Of a stretch of DNA of 60,508 nucleotides, positions 14,231 through 22,353 are shown one piece after another. The DNA is from a virus, in the IMG/VR virus record IMGVR_UViG_3300048836_000838, positions 1-60,508 of that record; one strand, 5' to 3'. Every line of letters begins with the position of its first letter. The stretch's first letter is position 1. A model generated the notes under the pieces. That model made no database searches. It worked only from the letters and a program-made list of their open reading frames with translations, and was not told the DNA's origin. Position numbers and translations under genes: made by a program.

Positions 14231-14239
14231 GAGAACAAA

Positions 14240-14542
14240 ATGAATGCACAAGACGCCCTGCTCGAAGTTGATCACCTGAACGACCATCTTATCTTCCTTG
14301 CCGAATGCTGGAAGGAGGAGCCGAACAAGTCAGAATGGCCCTTTTACGAGGCCAAGATACGGAAGATGTTCCCGCGAGTCTTGATTGAGAAAGTTACACA
14401 GCGGCCTTTCGGATTTATCATCAGGGCGGAGGATCAGCGCCTCCAGATCAAGTATCTGATGCACAATCCGAAAGTTGCGCGGACGGCAGTCTTCTCACCC
14501 ATCGGCCGCGCCGCACAGAAAAAGGCCCGCGCCTCCAAATAA
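14240..14542 (+). CDS. Early protein, hypothetical, 100 residues
   Basis: A compact protein with a helical first half (ALLEVDHLNDHLIFLAECW) and a beta segment (FGFIIRAEDQRLQI), ending in a basic tail (RAAQKKARASK) that could contact nucleic acid. AGGAG precedes the ATG. It is 37 nt before the SNF2-type helicase gene and probably co-transcribed with it. No family recognised. Confidence 0.65.
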   Translation: MNAQDALLEVDHLNDHLIFLAECWKEEPNKSEWPFYEAKIRKMFPRVLIEKVTQRPFGFIIRAEDQRLQIKYLMHNPKVARTAVFSPIGRAAQKKARASK

Positions 14543-14579
14543 CCTGTAACTAGCATCAAACCATCAAGGAGCTGCTATC

Positions 14580-16676
14580 ATGAAAGCCACTATCTTCCGC
14601 ACCAAGCAATACTTCGCCAACGAAAAGAACATCCCAATTCTGTTTGCGGCCATCGTCCTTAAAGAAACTGAGAAAGCCGCGTACGTATACGGACAAGGCA
14701 CAACGGAAGTTACCCAGTTTGGGATCTGCATGAGATGCGGAAGGAAGCTCACACACCCCGTCAGTGTTGCTCTCGGCATTGGACCCGAATGCGGCGGTCA
14801 CTGGCACAACTGGGATGCCATCGGCGGATACAACGAAGAAAACATCGGCCGGCTCAAGAAGGCCGTCGCAGAAATCAAGGTCGATTGCTGGCTGCCGAAG
14901 ACGGCGCTGAAGGAGATGGGGCCTTCTGATCTTGAAATTCTCTACCCCGGCGACCATCCTCTCTTCCAGAAGTCAACCACAGCCAGGAAAGAGCCCCAGA
15001 AGAAGCTGGTGGACATGTTGCCTGGGGAAGCAATTCCAACCTTCAAGGTCACGTTTCCATTTAACGAGGCCGACCTCAACACAGTGAAGGGCATGCCAAA
15101 CCGCCGCTGGGACAGCACCAACCACTGGTGGACGCTCCCTGCCGATGTCCATCGTGCTAACGAGCTCCTCCTCATGGGGTTCGAGCACACCGAATCCGTC
15201 CGTGAATGGATCAAGGAAGAAACAGCGACCATCTTCCTGAAGCCCGTGCAGATCGAAACACTGAAAGGAGCGCTCAGGCCATTCCAGCAAGAAGGTGTCG
15301 CATTCCTTCAGGCCAAGAAAGGTCGTGCACTCATCGGCGATGAGATGGGTCTTGGTAAAACGGTTCAAGCGCTTGCCTGGCTGGAAGCAAATCCGCAAGC
15401 ACGACCGGCAGTCATCGTCGTTCCTGCTTCGCTCAAGCTCAACTGGGAAAGGGAGGCAAGGAAGTGGATGAGCCAGCCCCGGACCCAGGTGATCTCAGGA
15501 AGATACAACCCCGCAGCGCCATTGCACGGTGATATCGTAATCATCAACTACGACATCCTGGCCAACGCCAGAGAGACCACCAAAGACCGCGCCACAGGCA
15601 AGAAGGTGTACAAAGTGCTGCCAGGAACCGGATGGGTCGATCATCTTGTCAAGTACGGCTGCAAGGCTGTCATCCTCGATGAAGCGCACAACATCAAGGA
15701 ATCATCCACCTTCAAGACACAGGACGTCAAAAAGCTGTGCAAGAAAGCCGCACACCTGATTGCTCTCACAGGCACGCCGATCATCAACAGACCGATTGAG
15801 CTTTACAACGTTTTCTCACTCATTAAACCAGGGATGTTTGCCAACCGGCACGAATTCGGAGTTCGCTACTGCGCCGCCAAGCACGATGGCTTCGGCTGGA
15901 ACTACTCCGGTGCAAGTAACACCGAAGAGCTTTACGAGAAACTGAAAAGCACCATCATGCTTCGCCGACTCAAGAAGGATGTTCTCAAAGAGCTGCCTGC
16001 TAAGACCCGGACAGTCATTCCGCTTGAGATTCAGAATGAAACTGAGTACAAGAAAGCCCAGGACGACATGATCTCCTGGATCCGCCAAACCAAGGGGCAG
16101 AAAGCAGCAGAACGCGCTAGTGGAGCAGAAGCGCTGGTGCGCCTGGAGATGCTCAAGCAACTAGCAGTGGCAGGTAAGACCAAAGAAGCCGTTGCCTGGA
16201 TTCATCAGTTTATGGAAACCAGTGAAAAGCTTATCCTCTTCGGCGTTCATCAAAATGTCATTGCTGCTCTCACAGTTGCGCTAAAGAGATACAATCCGGT
16301 CGTCATTGACGGAAACAAAACAGCAACCCAACGACAGGCCGCTGTCGACGCCTTCCAGAACGACCCCAGCTGCCGCATATTCATCGGCAACATCAAGGCC
16401 GCAGGTGTTGGTCTCACATTAACCGCCGCATCGGCAGTGGCTTTCTTGGAGCTGGGGTGGACACCCGGGGAACATGATCAAGCCGAAGACAGGGCGCATC
16501 GCATCGGACAGCGCGACAACGTCCAGATCTTCTACCTGCTCGCAGAAAACACAATCGAAGAAGATATTGCCACCATGCTCGACGCCAAGCGGGAAAACAT
16601 CTCCCGCGCAATCGACGGGCAGGAAGCCGAAGAAAATACACTGCTCACAAACCTTCTCAACAACCTCGCAGCCTAG
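14580..16676 (+). CDS. SNF2/SWI2-family helicase with N-terminal DUF6011-like zinc motif
   Basis: A 698-residue superfamily 2 translocase. Residues 45-75 hold Cys50-x2-Cys53 ... Gly-Ile-Gly-Pro-Glu-Cys71-Gly, a DUF6011-like metal motif. Then comes a HARP-like region (about 135-205) with Phe-Pro-Phe-Asn and Trp-Trp-Thr-Leu-Pro. The helicase core has Gly-Asp-Glu-Met-Gly-Leu-Gly-Lys-Thr (about 253-261), a DEAH box (Leu-Asp-Glu-Ala-His, about 366), Leu-Thr-Gly-Thr-Pro (about 396) and a C-terminal Asp-Arg-Ala-His-Arg-Ile-Gly-Gln. Such proteins remodel DNA-bound proteins or anneal forks. It heads the primase-helicase operon, fitting replication restart or recombination. Confidence 0.88.
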   Translation: MKATIFRTKQYFANEKNIPILFAAIVLKETEKAAYVYGQGTTEVTQFGICMRCGRKLTHPVSVALGIGPECGGHWHNWDAIGGYNEENIGRLKKAVAEIKVDCWLPKTALKEMGPSDLEILYPGDHPLFQKSTTARKEPQKKLVDMLPGEAIPTFKVTFPFNEADLNTVKGMPNRRWDSTNHWWTLPADVHRANELLLMGFEHTESVREWIKEETATIFLKPVQIETLKGALRPFQQEGVAFLQAKKGRALIGDEMGLGKTVQALAWLEANPQARPAVIVVPASLKLNWEREARKWMSQPRTQVISGRYNPAAPLHGDIVIINYDILANARETTKDRATGKKVYKVLPGTGWVDHLVKYGCKAVILDEAHNIKESSTFKTQDVKKLCKKAAHLIALTGTPIINRPIELYNVFSLIKPGMFANRHEFGVRYCAAKHDGFGWNYSGASNTEELYEKLKSTIMLRRLKKDVLKELPAKTRTVIPLEIQNETEYKKAQDDMISWIRQTKGQKAAERASGAEALVRLEMLKQLAVAGKTKEAVAWIHQFMETSEKLILFGVHQNVIAALTVALKRYNPVVIDGNKTATQRQAAVDAFQNDPSCRIFIGNIKAAGVGLTLTAASAVAFLELGWTPGEHDQAEDRAHRIGQRDNVQIFYLLAENTIEEDIATMLDAKRENISRAIDGQEAEENTLLTNLLNNLAA

Positions 16677-16689
16677 GAGAAATGCTCAA

Positions 16690-17160
16690 ATGAACGCAAT
16701 CGCAATCGCACACAAGCTGGCGCTTTCGTATAACAGAACGACAGGCATCGAGGTTGAGGAATTGGTAAGTGAGGCGTACTTGGAATATCTGATCTGGGAG
16801 CCGCAGTACAATCCCGAGAAAAGTGCCAAGTCAACCTTCGCGTGGATGGTGATGGAAGGGAAGATGAAGGACATGGCGGCCCGGGCCAAGAAGGCGCCGA
16901 TCGCTGACAGCGATTTCATTGATACATGCAGCACAGCAATCGGCAACCCTGAAACCCGGTATCTGTTCATCGACTCCCTCAAGGAGCTCAGTACAGATGC
17001 TTTCGAGGTCTGCCAGATGATCTTCGAAGCGCCGATGGACTTCATTCAGGACACACCTCGCGCATCCAGAAAGACACTCGCCGACTTCCTCAGAAACGAA
17101 GGGTGGACTTTCATCCGGATCGAAAACGTAATCAGAGAACTCAAACACTTTCTCGCATAG
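16690..17160 (+). CDS. Sigma-factor region 2-like protein
   Basis: A 156-residue protein. Residues 18-60 resemble sigma-70 region 2: Val-Glu-Glu-Leu-Val-Ser-Glu-Ala-Tyr, then Tyr-Asn-Pro-Glu-Lys-Ser ... Ser-Thr-Phe-Ala-Trp. The C-terminal third could be a helix-turn-helix (TLADFLRNEGWTFIRIENVI). It might redirect host RNA polymerase to phage promoters, but a degenerate sigma-like regulator or replication protein is also possible. An AGGAGAA site precedes ATG 16690, 13 nt after the helicase stop. The two unusual tandem-TTGACT promoters are possible targets, which is inference. Confidence 0.55.
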   Translation: MNAIAIAHKLALSYNRTTGIEVEELVSEAYLEYLIWEPQYNPEKSAKSTFAWMVMEGKMKDMAARAKKAPIADSDFIDTCSTAIGNPETRYLFIDSLKELSTDAFEVCQMIFEAPMDFIQDTPRASRKTLADFLRNEGWTFIRIENVIRELKHFLA

Positions 17161-17168
17161 GAGTCGCG

Positions 17169-17501
17169 ATGACAATCAGAGTTAGAAAGACAACCCCGCC
17201 ACCATTGGAACCGCAGCCACCTCGAATTCGCCAGAGAAAACCAGGCGAGACGGCTTGGACTAAAGAAGAGGAAGCGATGATGCCGCACAAGTGGTATCCT
17301 GGTTACATGCCAAATCCGCCTGAAACCTGCACCAGGAAACGGGAGATGATAGACAGGATGAAGCGCGGGTATATCAGCAACATGATCTGCGAAGAGTGCC
17401 GAGAGCAAGGTCGCTGTAAGCGCCGGCAGGAGTTCAAGGCCGAGTGGAAAAAGTGGAAGAAGGATCACCGCAAGGTCGAAGAAGAGAATAAGGACGCCTA
17501 A
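17169..17501 (+). CDS. Small basic Cys-motif protein, hypothetical
   Basis: A 110-residue, very basic, Pro-rich protein. The only motif is Cys-Glu-Glu-Cys-Arg-Glu-Gln-Gly-Arg-Cys near residue 77, with another Cys near 58, suggesting a small zinc finger. The last 30 residues are Lys/Glu-rich helix. AGGAG precedes ATG 17169 and its stop overlaps the primase start by one base (TAATG), so translation is coupled. A nucleic-acid-binding helper of primase is a reasonable but unproven guess. Confidence 0.65.
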   Translation: MTIRVRKTTPPPLEPQPPRIRQRKPGETAWTKEEEAMMPHKWYPGYMPNPPETCTRKREMIDRMKRGYISNMICEECREQGRCKRRQEFKAEWKKWKKDHRKVEEENKDA

Positions 17502-18430
17502 TGGACATCCTGGCCATGCTACAAGAGAACGGAGTCGAGGTTCTCACATCCGGCCACAAACACTGCAGGAGCGGGTGGGCAAACATGGCCTGCCCCTTCT
17601 GCACAGGCAACCCCGGATACCACCTCGGACTCACCATGGACAAGCCACACCACTTCGTCTGCTGGCGATGTGGGAGCAAGCCCTATTACTTAGCTCTATC
17701 GAAGGTATTGGGATGCTCTATCGATAAGGCCAAGGAGATAAATCGAACCTATCTCGGCACTGTTGCGCGAACGCCAGAAAAGAAACGAGCAATCCGAACC
17801 AAGGCACACAAACTACCATCCGACACAGGACCTATGGAACAGCGACACCACAACTATCTCCGGAAACGAGGATTTGACTCTGAGGCCCTGGAGGAGCGGT
17901 GGGGCTTGCTTGGTACTGGGCCATGTAGCAAACAAGATTTCGCATCCTACGCACACCGCATACTCGCGCCAATTATGTGGGATGGCAAGCAGGTCTCCTT
18001 CCAGGCACGCGACATTACAAACAAGTCGGATACCAAATACAAGGCCTGCGCAATCGACCGCGAGCTCATCCATCACAAACACATCCTCTACACACATCCT
18101 GAAATCGACTGGAACTCGGTGGTGATTATCGTCGAAGGCATCACGGATGTGTGGCGGTTGGGGGTTCAGGCAGCTGGTACTTTTGGAATCTCGTTCACAG
18201 CCGAACAGGTCCGGATGATCGCCCGGAAGCTCAAAACAGGATGCCGGAAAGCTGTGGTACTCTTCGACGACGAAACCCAGGCCCAAGCGCAAGCACGCAA
18301 GCTCGTTTCTGAGCTTCAGTTCCGAGGAATTGACTGCAAACAGCACACTATCGCCGGGGACCCAGGCGGCATGGACCAGTCAGAAGTCCCTGCATTGTTA
18401 GATTTCCTGACCTATAGGATTTGGCTATAG
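17501..18430 (+). CDS. DNA primase (CHC2 zinc finger plus TOPRIM)
   Basis: A 309-residue primase. The N-terminal zinc ribbon has His21/Cys22, Cys31-x2-Cys34 and Cys54-x2-Cys57 and reads DNA. A linker leads to the TOPRIM catalytic domain, with Val-Val-Ile-Ile-Val-Glu-Gly-Ile-Thr-Asp-Val (the Glu motif, about 207-217) and Val-Val-Leu-Phe-Asp-Asp-Glu (the Asp motif, about 251). It makes RNA primers on ssDNA. Helicase function is on a separate gene (20294-21931). The 295-nt gap after its stop contains a promoter and structured DNA, so the replication genes may form two transcripts. Confidence 0.88.
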   Translation: MDILAMLQENGVEVLTSGHKHCRSGWANMACPFCTGNPGYHLGLTMDKPHHFVCWRCGSKPYYLALSKVLGCSIDKAKEINRTYLGTVARTPEKKRAIRTKAHKLPSDTGPMEQRHHNYLRKRGFDSEALEERWGLLGTGPCSKQDFASYAHRILAPIMWDGKQVSFQARDITNKSDTKYKACAIDRELIHHKHILYTHPEIDWNSVVIIVEGITDVWRLGVQAAGTFGISFTAEQVRMIARKLKTGCRKAVVLFDDETQAQAQARKLVSELQFRGIDCKQHTIAGDPGGMDQSEVPALLDFLTYRIWL

Positions 18431-18459
18431 GAATGATAGAAAAGTTAAATGCCATGAGT

Positions 18460-18499
18460 TTGACTCGGTACTTGACTTTCCAACTTGTACCCTTATGTT
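18460..18499 (+). promoter_or_regulatory. Replication promoter with tandem TTGACT boxes
   Basis: TTGACT (18460-18465), 6 nt, TTGACT (18472-18477), 16 nt, TATGTT (18494-18499). The same double-box layout, including CGGT between the boxes and a 16-nt spacer to TATGTW, occurs on the minus strand at 3684-3723. It would start a transcript near 18506 that leads into the initiator gene at 18726. Confidence 0.7.
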
Positions 18500-18505
18500 A
18501 GAAGG

Positions 18506-18725
18506 TACCAGGCTAGGGTAGCTCCCGAACCTGAAGTAGAGAAGTGTTATTCTCCTCAATATTCAGAGTGTTTTATGCGCCGTTAGTCTCCGTGGCGGCG
18601 CAGGGTTGTGTAGCTCTGCATGTTGGGTCTCCAACTACTTCATGCCTGGTTTCTCTTTTCTAGAATAACACGCACTGGAGACCCGACAAACTGAACACAA
18701 CCGTAACACGTACCACGGAAATACT
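18506..18725 (+). ncRNA. Structured leader or non-coding RNA with interleaved inverted repeats
   Basis: The 220 nt between the promoter and ATG 18726 carry no gene. They contain a GC hairpin TGCGCCG/CGGCGCA (18576-18582, 18596-18602), a perfect 10-bp pair (18544-18553 with 18662-18671), a 12-bp pair with one G-U (18622-18633 with 18676-18687) and a 7-bp pair ACCAGGC/GCCTGGT (18507-18513 with 18644-18650). The long pairs cross each other, as in a pseudoknot. GTTGG/CCAAC (18622-18626, 18631-18635) offers a competing local hairpin. It may be a regulatory leader, an attenuator or part of a replication control region. Confidence 0.55.
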
Positions 18726-20294
18726 ATGAACCCATCTGAAAAACTAGTTCACCAGCTTCTCCGCAACTCTCACTGCACATTTCCTTTCCCTGGCGCATTC
18801 CTGACACACGAAGATCCCCTGACGATAAGACAGGCGATGCTGCTCGCGCTGTATATGGAAAAGCATGCACAGTGGAAGCGCAAGAAAACTGAGAACCCGC
18901 ACATCTTTTTCCTCACACACGCCGTCGTCCGCGAATGCCTTGGTGGAGAATACACCGACGGCATCATCCGCAGAATCAAAACAGAACTGAAAAAACGGAA
19001 GCTCATTCAGACAAGAATGGCATCGATTGGCAGCCGACTTCGACGTGAGTGGATCCTGATTCGATACCAGAAAATCGTCGAAATGCTGACCACCGAAACT
19101 CCGAGTGTAGATGGGGGGGTGGTATATCAAACATTACCACCAAGTAATACTACGTATACTACGTATACTTCGTGTAAGAGTAATACTTCGTATCACTCTA
19201 ACACTTCAGATACTTCGTCTACTCTGATCTCGCAGGGCGAGATCGTACAACAGGATGCGGCGTTGCTAATTGAGTGGTGGAATGAACTTCCAGGAGTTAC
19301 TAAACACACATCACCATCCACCAAAACGTACCAACAGGCCGCTGCCTATCTTTCCAACTTACTCGAAGGCAAGCCTATCGCCATCACTAAATCGGGCGCC
19401 CCAGATAAACGATTCGAAGCTTTCTGCACTAGATACGCAATCCGCCCTAGCATCGCAATCAAGACCTGGTCGGTTGATATGCTGAAAGCTGTCATCCAGT
19501 CAATTGTTGACCAGTGGGAAAATAAGACCAAGCCCATTCTGCCAGAATTGCTGTGGGTTGGTATGACGTCCCGCGGCGGTGGTTACAGCGCCCTGCTCAT
19601 TCACGCCAACCGGCCAGATGTCTCGTCCACCTTCAAGAAAACTGCCAACGCACTAGCAGCAGCCCTGGGCGACAGAATCCCCGCCCAGAAAAAGATGGTC
19701 TGGGCGACGCGCCTTGCGGCATTCAGTGTTGAAGCAGAAATCCCAGGGGAAGACTTGCTCGCCGCCGCAGAATGGTACTCTAGAAATAATGACCGCAGTC
19801 AACCGTATACCATTCTCGTAGATAGTGCAGATGAATTCTGCCAAAAGTATCCCCAACTCAAACGCGCAATGGAACGGAATATGAAACCTGCTGTTTTGAA
19901 ATCTCAAGAAGACCCCCAGACGCTGTTTGCTGCTCACTTTGGCGCTGTCGATGGTTCCCTTTTCTACCGGGACTGTTTTAAGACTGCCATGCACCACATC
20001 GGAAGTGACCCGGGCACCACGGCATCTCGATTAGTAGAATTCCACACCAAGTTGCGAGAGTATCAGAAATCTCGCAAAACACCTGACGACGGATGGGGCT
20101 TCAAGCTGCCTGCCGTTCGAATCATTCGATACTACCTGGATTGGATCGACGAGAATTCCTGGATCACAACCAAGAGTGATAACTTGCTCAGCATGGATCA
20201 CGGGATTTTCAACACATGGCTTGAGCAGCATGCTCGCCAGAACATGGATCGCAATCCGCTTACGGGTGAATGGTTTGCACGGAAGGCGATGTAA
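18726..20294 (+). CDS. Replication initiator, lambda O-like in layout
   Basis: A 522-residue protein. Residues 28-125 look like a winged helix (LTIRQAMLLALYM, then YTDGIIRRIKTELKKRKLIQT, then RREWILI). A Thr/Ser/Tyr/Asn-rich segment (about 140-170) is encoded by 9-nt repeats, followed by a large helical C-terminal part (about 175-522). As in lambda gene O, a DNA-binding N-terminus, an internal repeat array and an immediately following helicase gene point to origin recognition and helicase loading. The start is a weak-RBS ATG after the structured leader, and the stop overlaps the helicase start (TAATG). No close family was recognised, so the call rests on architecture and context. Confidence 0.6.
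   Translation: MNPSEKLVHQLLRNSHCTFPFPGAFLTHEDPLTIRQAMLLALYMEKHAQWKRKKTENPHIFFLTHAVVRECLGGEYTDGIIRRIKTELKKRKLIQTRMASIGSRLRREWILIRYQKIVEMLTTETPSVDGGVVYQTLPPSNTTYTTYTSCKSNTSYHSNTSDTSSTLISQGEIVQQDAALLIEWWNELPGVTKHTSPSTKTYQQAAAYLSNLLEGKPIAITKSGAPDKRFEAFCTRYAIRPSIAIKTWSVDMLKAVIQSIVDQWENKTKPILPELLWVGMTSRGGGYSALLIHANRPDVSSTFKKTANALAAALGDRIPAQKKMVWATRLAAFSVEAEIPGEDLLAAAEWYSRNNDRSQPYTILVDSADEFCQKYPQLKRAMERNMKPAVLKSQEDPQTLFAAHFGAVDGSLFYRDCFKTAMHHIGSDPGTTASRLVEFHTKLREYQKSRKTPDDGWGFKLPAVRIIRYYLDWIDENSWITTKSDNLLSMDHGIFNTWLEQHARQNMDRNPLTGEWFARKAM
19148..19228 (+). repeat. Iteron-like 9-nt repeat array, candidate replication origin
   Basis: Nine consecutive 9-nt units: TACTACGTA twice, TACTTCGTG, TAAGAGTAA, TACTTCGTA, TCACTCTAA, CACTTCAGA, TACTTCGTC, TACTCTGAT. 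Five match TACWWCGTN closely and contain the palindrome TACGTA or its variant. The period equals three codons, so the array is also a Thr/Ser-rich peptide repeat. Its position inside the initiator gene parallels lambda ori. Confidence 0.7.
19226..19244 (+). other. Hairpin directly after the iteron-like array
   Basis: GATCTCGC (19226-19233) and GCGAGATC (19237-19244) form a perfect 8-bp stem around AGG. It touches the last repeat unit and may belong to the same origin. Confidence 0.75.
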
Positions 20295-21931
20295 TGTCAG
20301 GTGCAATTGAGCGAAAAATTGTCATTGGTTTGATCGTTTCCACACCCTTCATTCGGGAAGTGGCGAAGATCTGGAAACCGGAACTTCTCACCTCTGCCAC
20401 AGCGCGCCGCATTGCTGGATGGTGCTTCGAATACTTCGACAAGTATGAGAGAGCGCCATACCGCGATATCGAAGGCATCTTCATGCAGAAGCTCAAGGAA
20501 GGGATGCCTGATGCGATTGCTGATGAAATCGAGAATGACATCCTCCCTGATCTGAGTGATGAGTTTGAGGAGGAGAGCGCCGGCTCTGACAAGCTTCCGG
20601 CCTACTTGCTGGACCAATGTCGTGTTTACTTCCGTGAAAGGAATCTCGACTTATTTACGACACGAATAACGGCAATCGCACAGGGCGGGGAACTGGCAGA
20701 AGCCGAAGCGGAGGCGAGTAGCTATAAACCACTCCAGGAATCAGCCAATTCAGATCTTGAGTTATCGTCTCCAGAACTAGAAGTGAGGATGGAGCAGGCT
20801 TTCGCTGAAACTAGCGAGATCCTGATCACGTATCCAGGTGCCCTTGGAAAGTTCTGGAACAACCAGCTGGTCCGTGGCGGTTTTGTTGGTTTGCTTGCTC
20901 CTGAGAAACGCGGCAAAACGTTCCTGCTTATGGACATGTCCATCCGCGGCTGCCGGCAGGGGAAGCACGTCGCCTTCTTTCAGGCAGGGGACATGACTGA
21001 GAGTCAGCAACTACGCCGCATCGGAATATATCTCGCCCGAAGATCTGATAAAGCGCGATACTGTATGAACGTCCACAAGCCCGTTCTTGACTGCGTGTGG
21101 AACCAGCTTGACGCTTGCAACCGGAAAGAGCGTAAATGCGATTTCGGAGTGTTTGCAGGGAAGGGATGGGAAGCTGGTGAAGTGTACGGCAGCCTCTCTA
21201 AGGATCTTCTTGTTGAGACGCTGAAGGATCTTCCTGAATACGCCCCCTGCGATGAAACAAGATGCCCGCGGTTCCAGGGGTCAGTATGGGTGGAAGCCGT
21301 TCCTACTCCGTACACAGATGCAGGTGAAGTCGATGTGCTAACAGCTCCTGTTGCCATCAAGAAGGTCAAAGAATTCATGGAGCCTAAAGGCCGCGCCTTC
21401 CGCAGTCCTAGAGGCCGATTCAAGCTCTCAACCCACCCCAGTAACACCTTGACAGTTCGTGAAATGCGTGCTATCTTGACCCGATGGGAAAAGCAAGAAG
21501 ACTTCCGGCCTGACGTCATCGTGGTTGACTATGCTGATCTTCTTGAGCCCGATCCCGGAAAGTCTGATTTTCGTCACCAACAGAACGAGATCTGGAAGGG
21601 GCTCCGGCGCATCTCTCAGGAACGGCACGCACTGGTCGTAACGGCGACCCAGGCGGACGCAAACAGCTACACCCAGGATGCTTTGAAGCTGAGCAACTTC
21701 TCTGAGGACAAGAGAAAGTATGCGCATGTCACCGCCATGTATGGTCTCAACCAGGACCAGAAAGGGCGGGAGAAAAGAATTGGCATCTTGCGTATCAATG
21801 AGCTGGTCGTTCGTGAAGATGATTTCTGGGCAGGGCGATACGTCCACATTCTCCAATGCCTGCAACAAGGCACACCGTTTCTCAATAGTTTTGATCCTTT
21901 TCGTGAATCAAAGACCGACGAGGACGTATAA
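20294..21931 (+). CDS. Replicative DnaB-like helicase
   Basis: A 545-residue RecA-fold helicase. The N-terminal helical domain (about 1-140) is followed by the ATPase core with a modified Walker A, Leu-Ala-Pro-Glu-Lys-Arg-Gly-Lys-Thr (about 200-208, Ala in place of the first Gly), and a Walker B Val-Ile-Val-Val-Asp-Tyr-Ala-Asp-Leu (about 408-416). A Cys-rich insertion (about 260-330: Cys-x8-Cys-x6-Cys and Cys-Asp-Glu-Thr-Arg-Cys) may bind zinc and is unusual for DnaB proteins. It follows the initiator with a one-base overlap, supporting joint action at the origin. It would unwind DNA ahead of the polymerase. Confidence 0.8.
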   Translation: MSGAIERKIVIGLIVSTPFIREVAKIWKPELLTSATARRIAGWCFEYFDKYERAPYRDIEGIFMQKLKEGMPDAIADEIENDILPDLSDEFEEESAGSDKLPAYLLDQCRVYFRERNLDLFTTRITAIAQGGELAEAEAEASSYKPLQESANSDLELSSPELEVRMEQAFAETSEILITYPGALGKFWNNQLVRGGFVGLLAPEKRGKTFLLMDMSIRGCRQGKHVAFFQAGDMTESQQLRRIGIYLARRSDKARYCMNVHKPVLDCVWNQLDACNRKERKCDFGVFAGKGWEAGEVYGSLSKDLLVETLKDLPEYAPCDETRCPRFQGSVWVEAVPTPYTDAGEVDVLTAPVAIKKVKEFMEPKGRAFRSPRGRFKLSTHPSNTLTVREMRAILTRWEKQEDFRPDVIVVDYADLLEPDPGKSDFRHQQNEIWKGLRRISQERHALVVTATQADANSYTQDALKLSNFSEDKRKYAHVTAMYGLNQDQKGREKRIGILRINELVVREDDFWAGRYVHILQCLQQGTPFLNSFDPFRESKTDEDV

Positions 21932-21978
21932 CTGATCTCACAGGAAAATGAATTCTTCAACCCCAACAGGAGTTTGAC

Positions 21979-22353
21979 ATGCTGAAAGGCACCACAGTCA
22001 CAAAACGCTTTGAGTTCTGCTACGGGCACCACCTGCCTGAGTACTCCGGGAAGTGCAAATACGTCCACGGGCACAATTCCATGCTCGACGTTGAGTTTGC
22101 ACATCACTCCATCGAGGAGTATAACGGCATGGTGATCGATTTCAACAAGATCAAGGAATTTGTCAAGCCGATCGTTGACACCCTCGACCACCGTGATCTG
22201 AATGAGATCCTGGACCCGTGGTACTTGCCACCCACCGCTGAAAACATCATCGAATTCATTGTCGACCAAATCAGGAAAACGCCGATCGGCGTTGCCTTGC
22301 AGCGGGTCCGGTTGTATGAAACCCCGAACAGCTATGCTGAATGGAGATGCTAG
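21979..22353 (+). CDS. queD: QueD, 6-carboxytetrahydropterin synthase
   Basis: A 124-residue member of the 6-pyruvoyltetrahydropterin synthase family. Zinc ligands His17 (Gly-His-His), His30 and His32 (HGHN) and the catalytic Cys26 in Gly-Lys-Cys are present, as in QueD. It converts dihydroneopterin triphosphate, made by FolE, to 6-carboxy-5,6,7,8-tetrahydropterin, step two of preQ0 synthesis. AGGAG precedes the ATG. It is the first gene of the modification cluster and abuts queE with no gap. Confidence 0.92.
   Translation: MLKGTTVTKRFEFCYGHHLPEYSGKCKYVHGHNSMLDVEFAHHSIEEYNGMVIDFNKIKEFVKPIVDTLDHRDLNEILDPWYLPPTAENIIEFIVDQIRKTPIGVALQRVRLYETPNSYAEWRC

Noticed and set aside
18460-18725. Region 18431-18725 as a coding stretch
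   Set aside because: No reading frame of meaningful length with a ribosome site spans it, and inverted repeats dominate.
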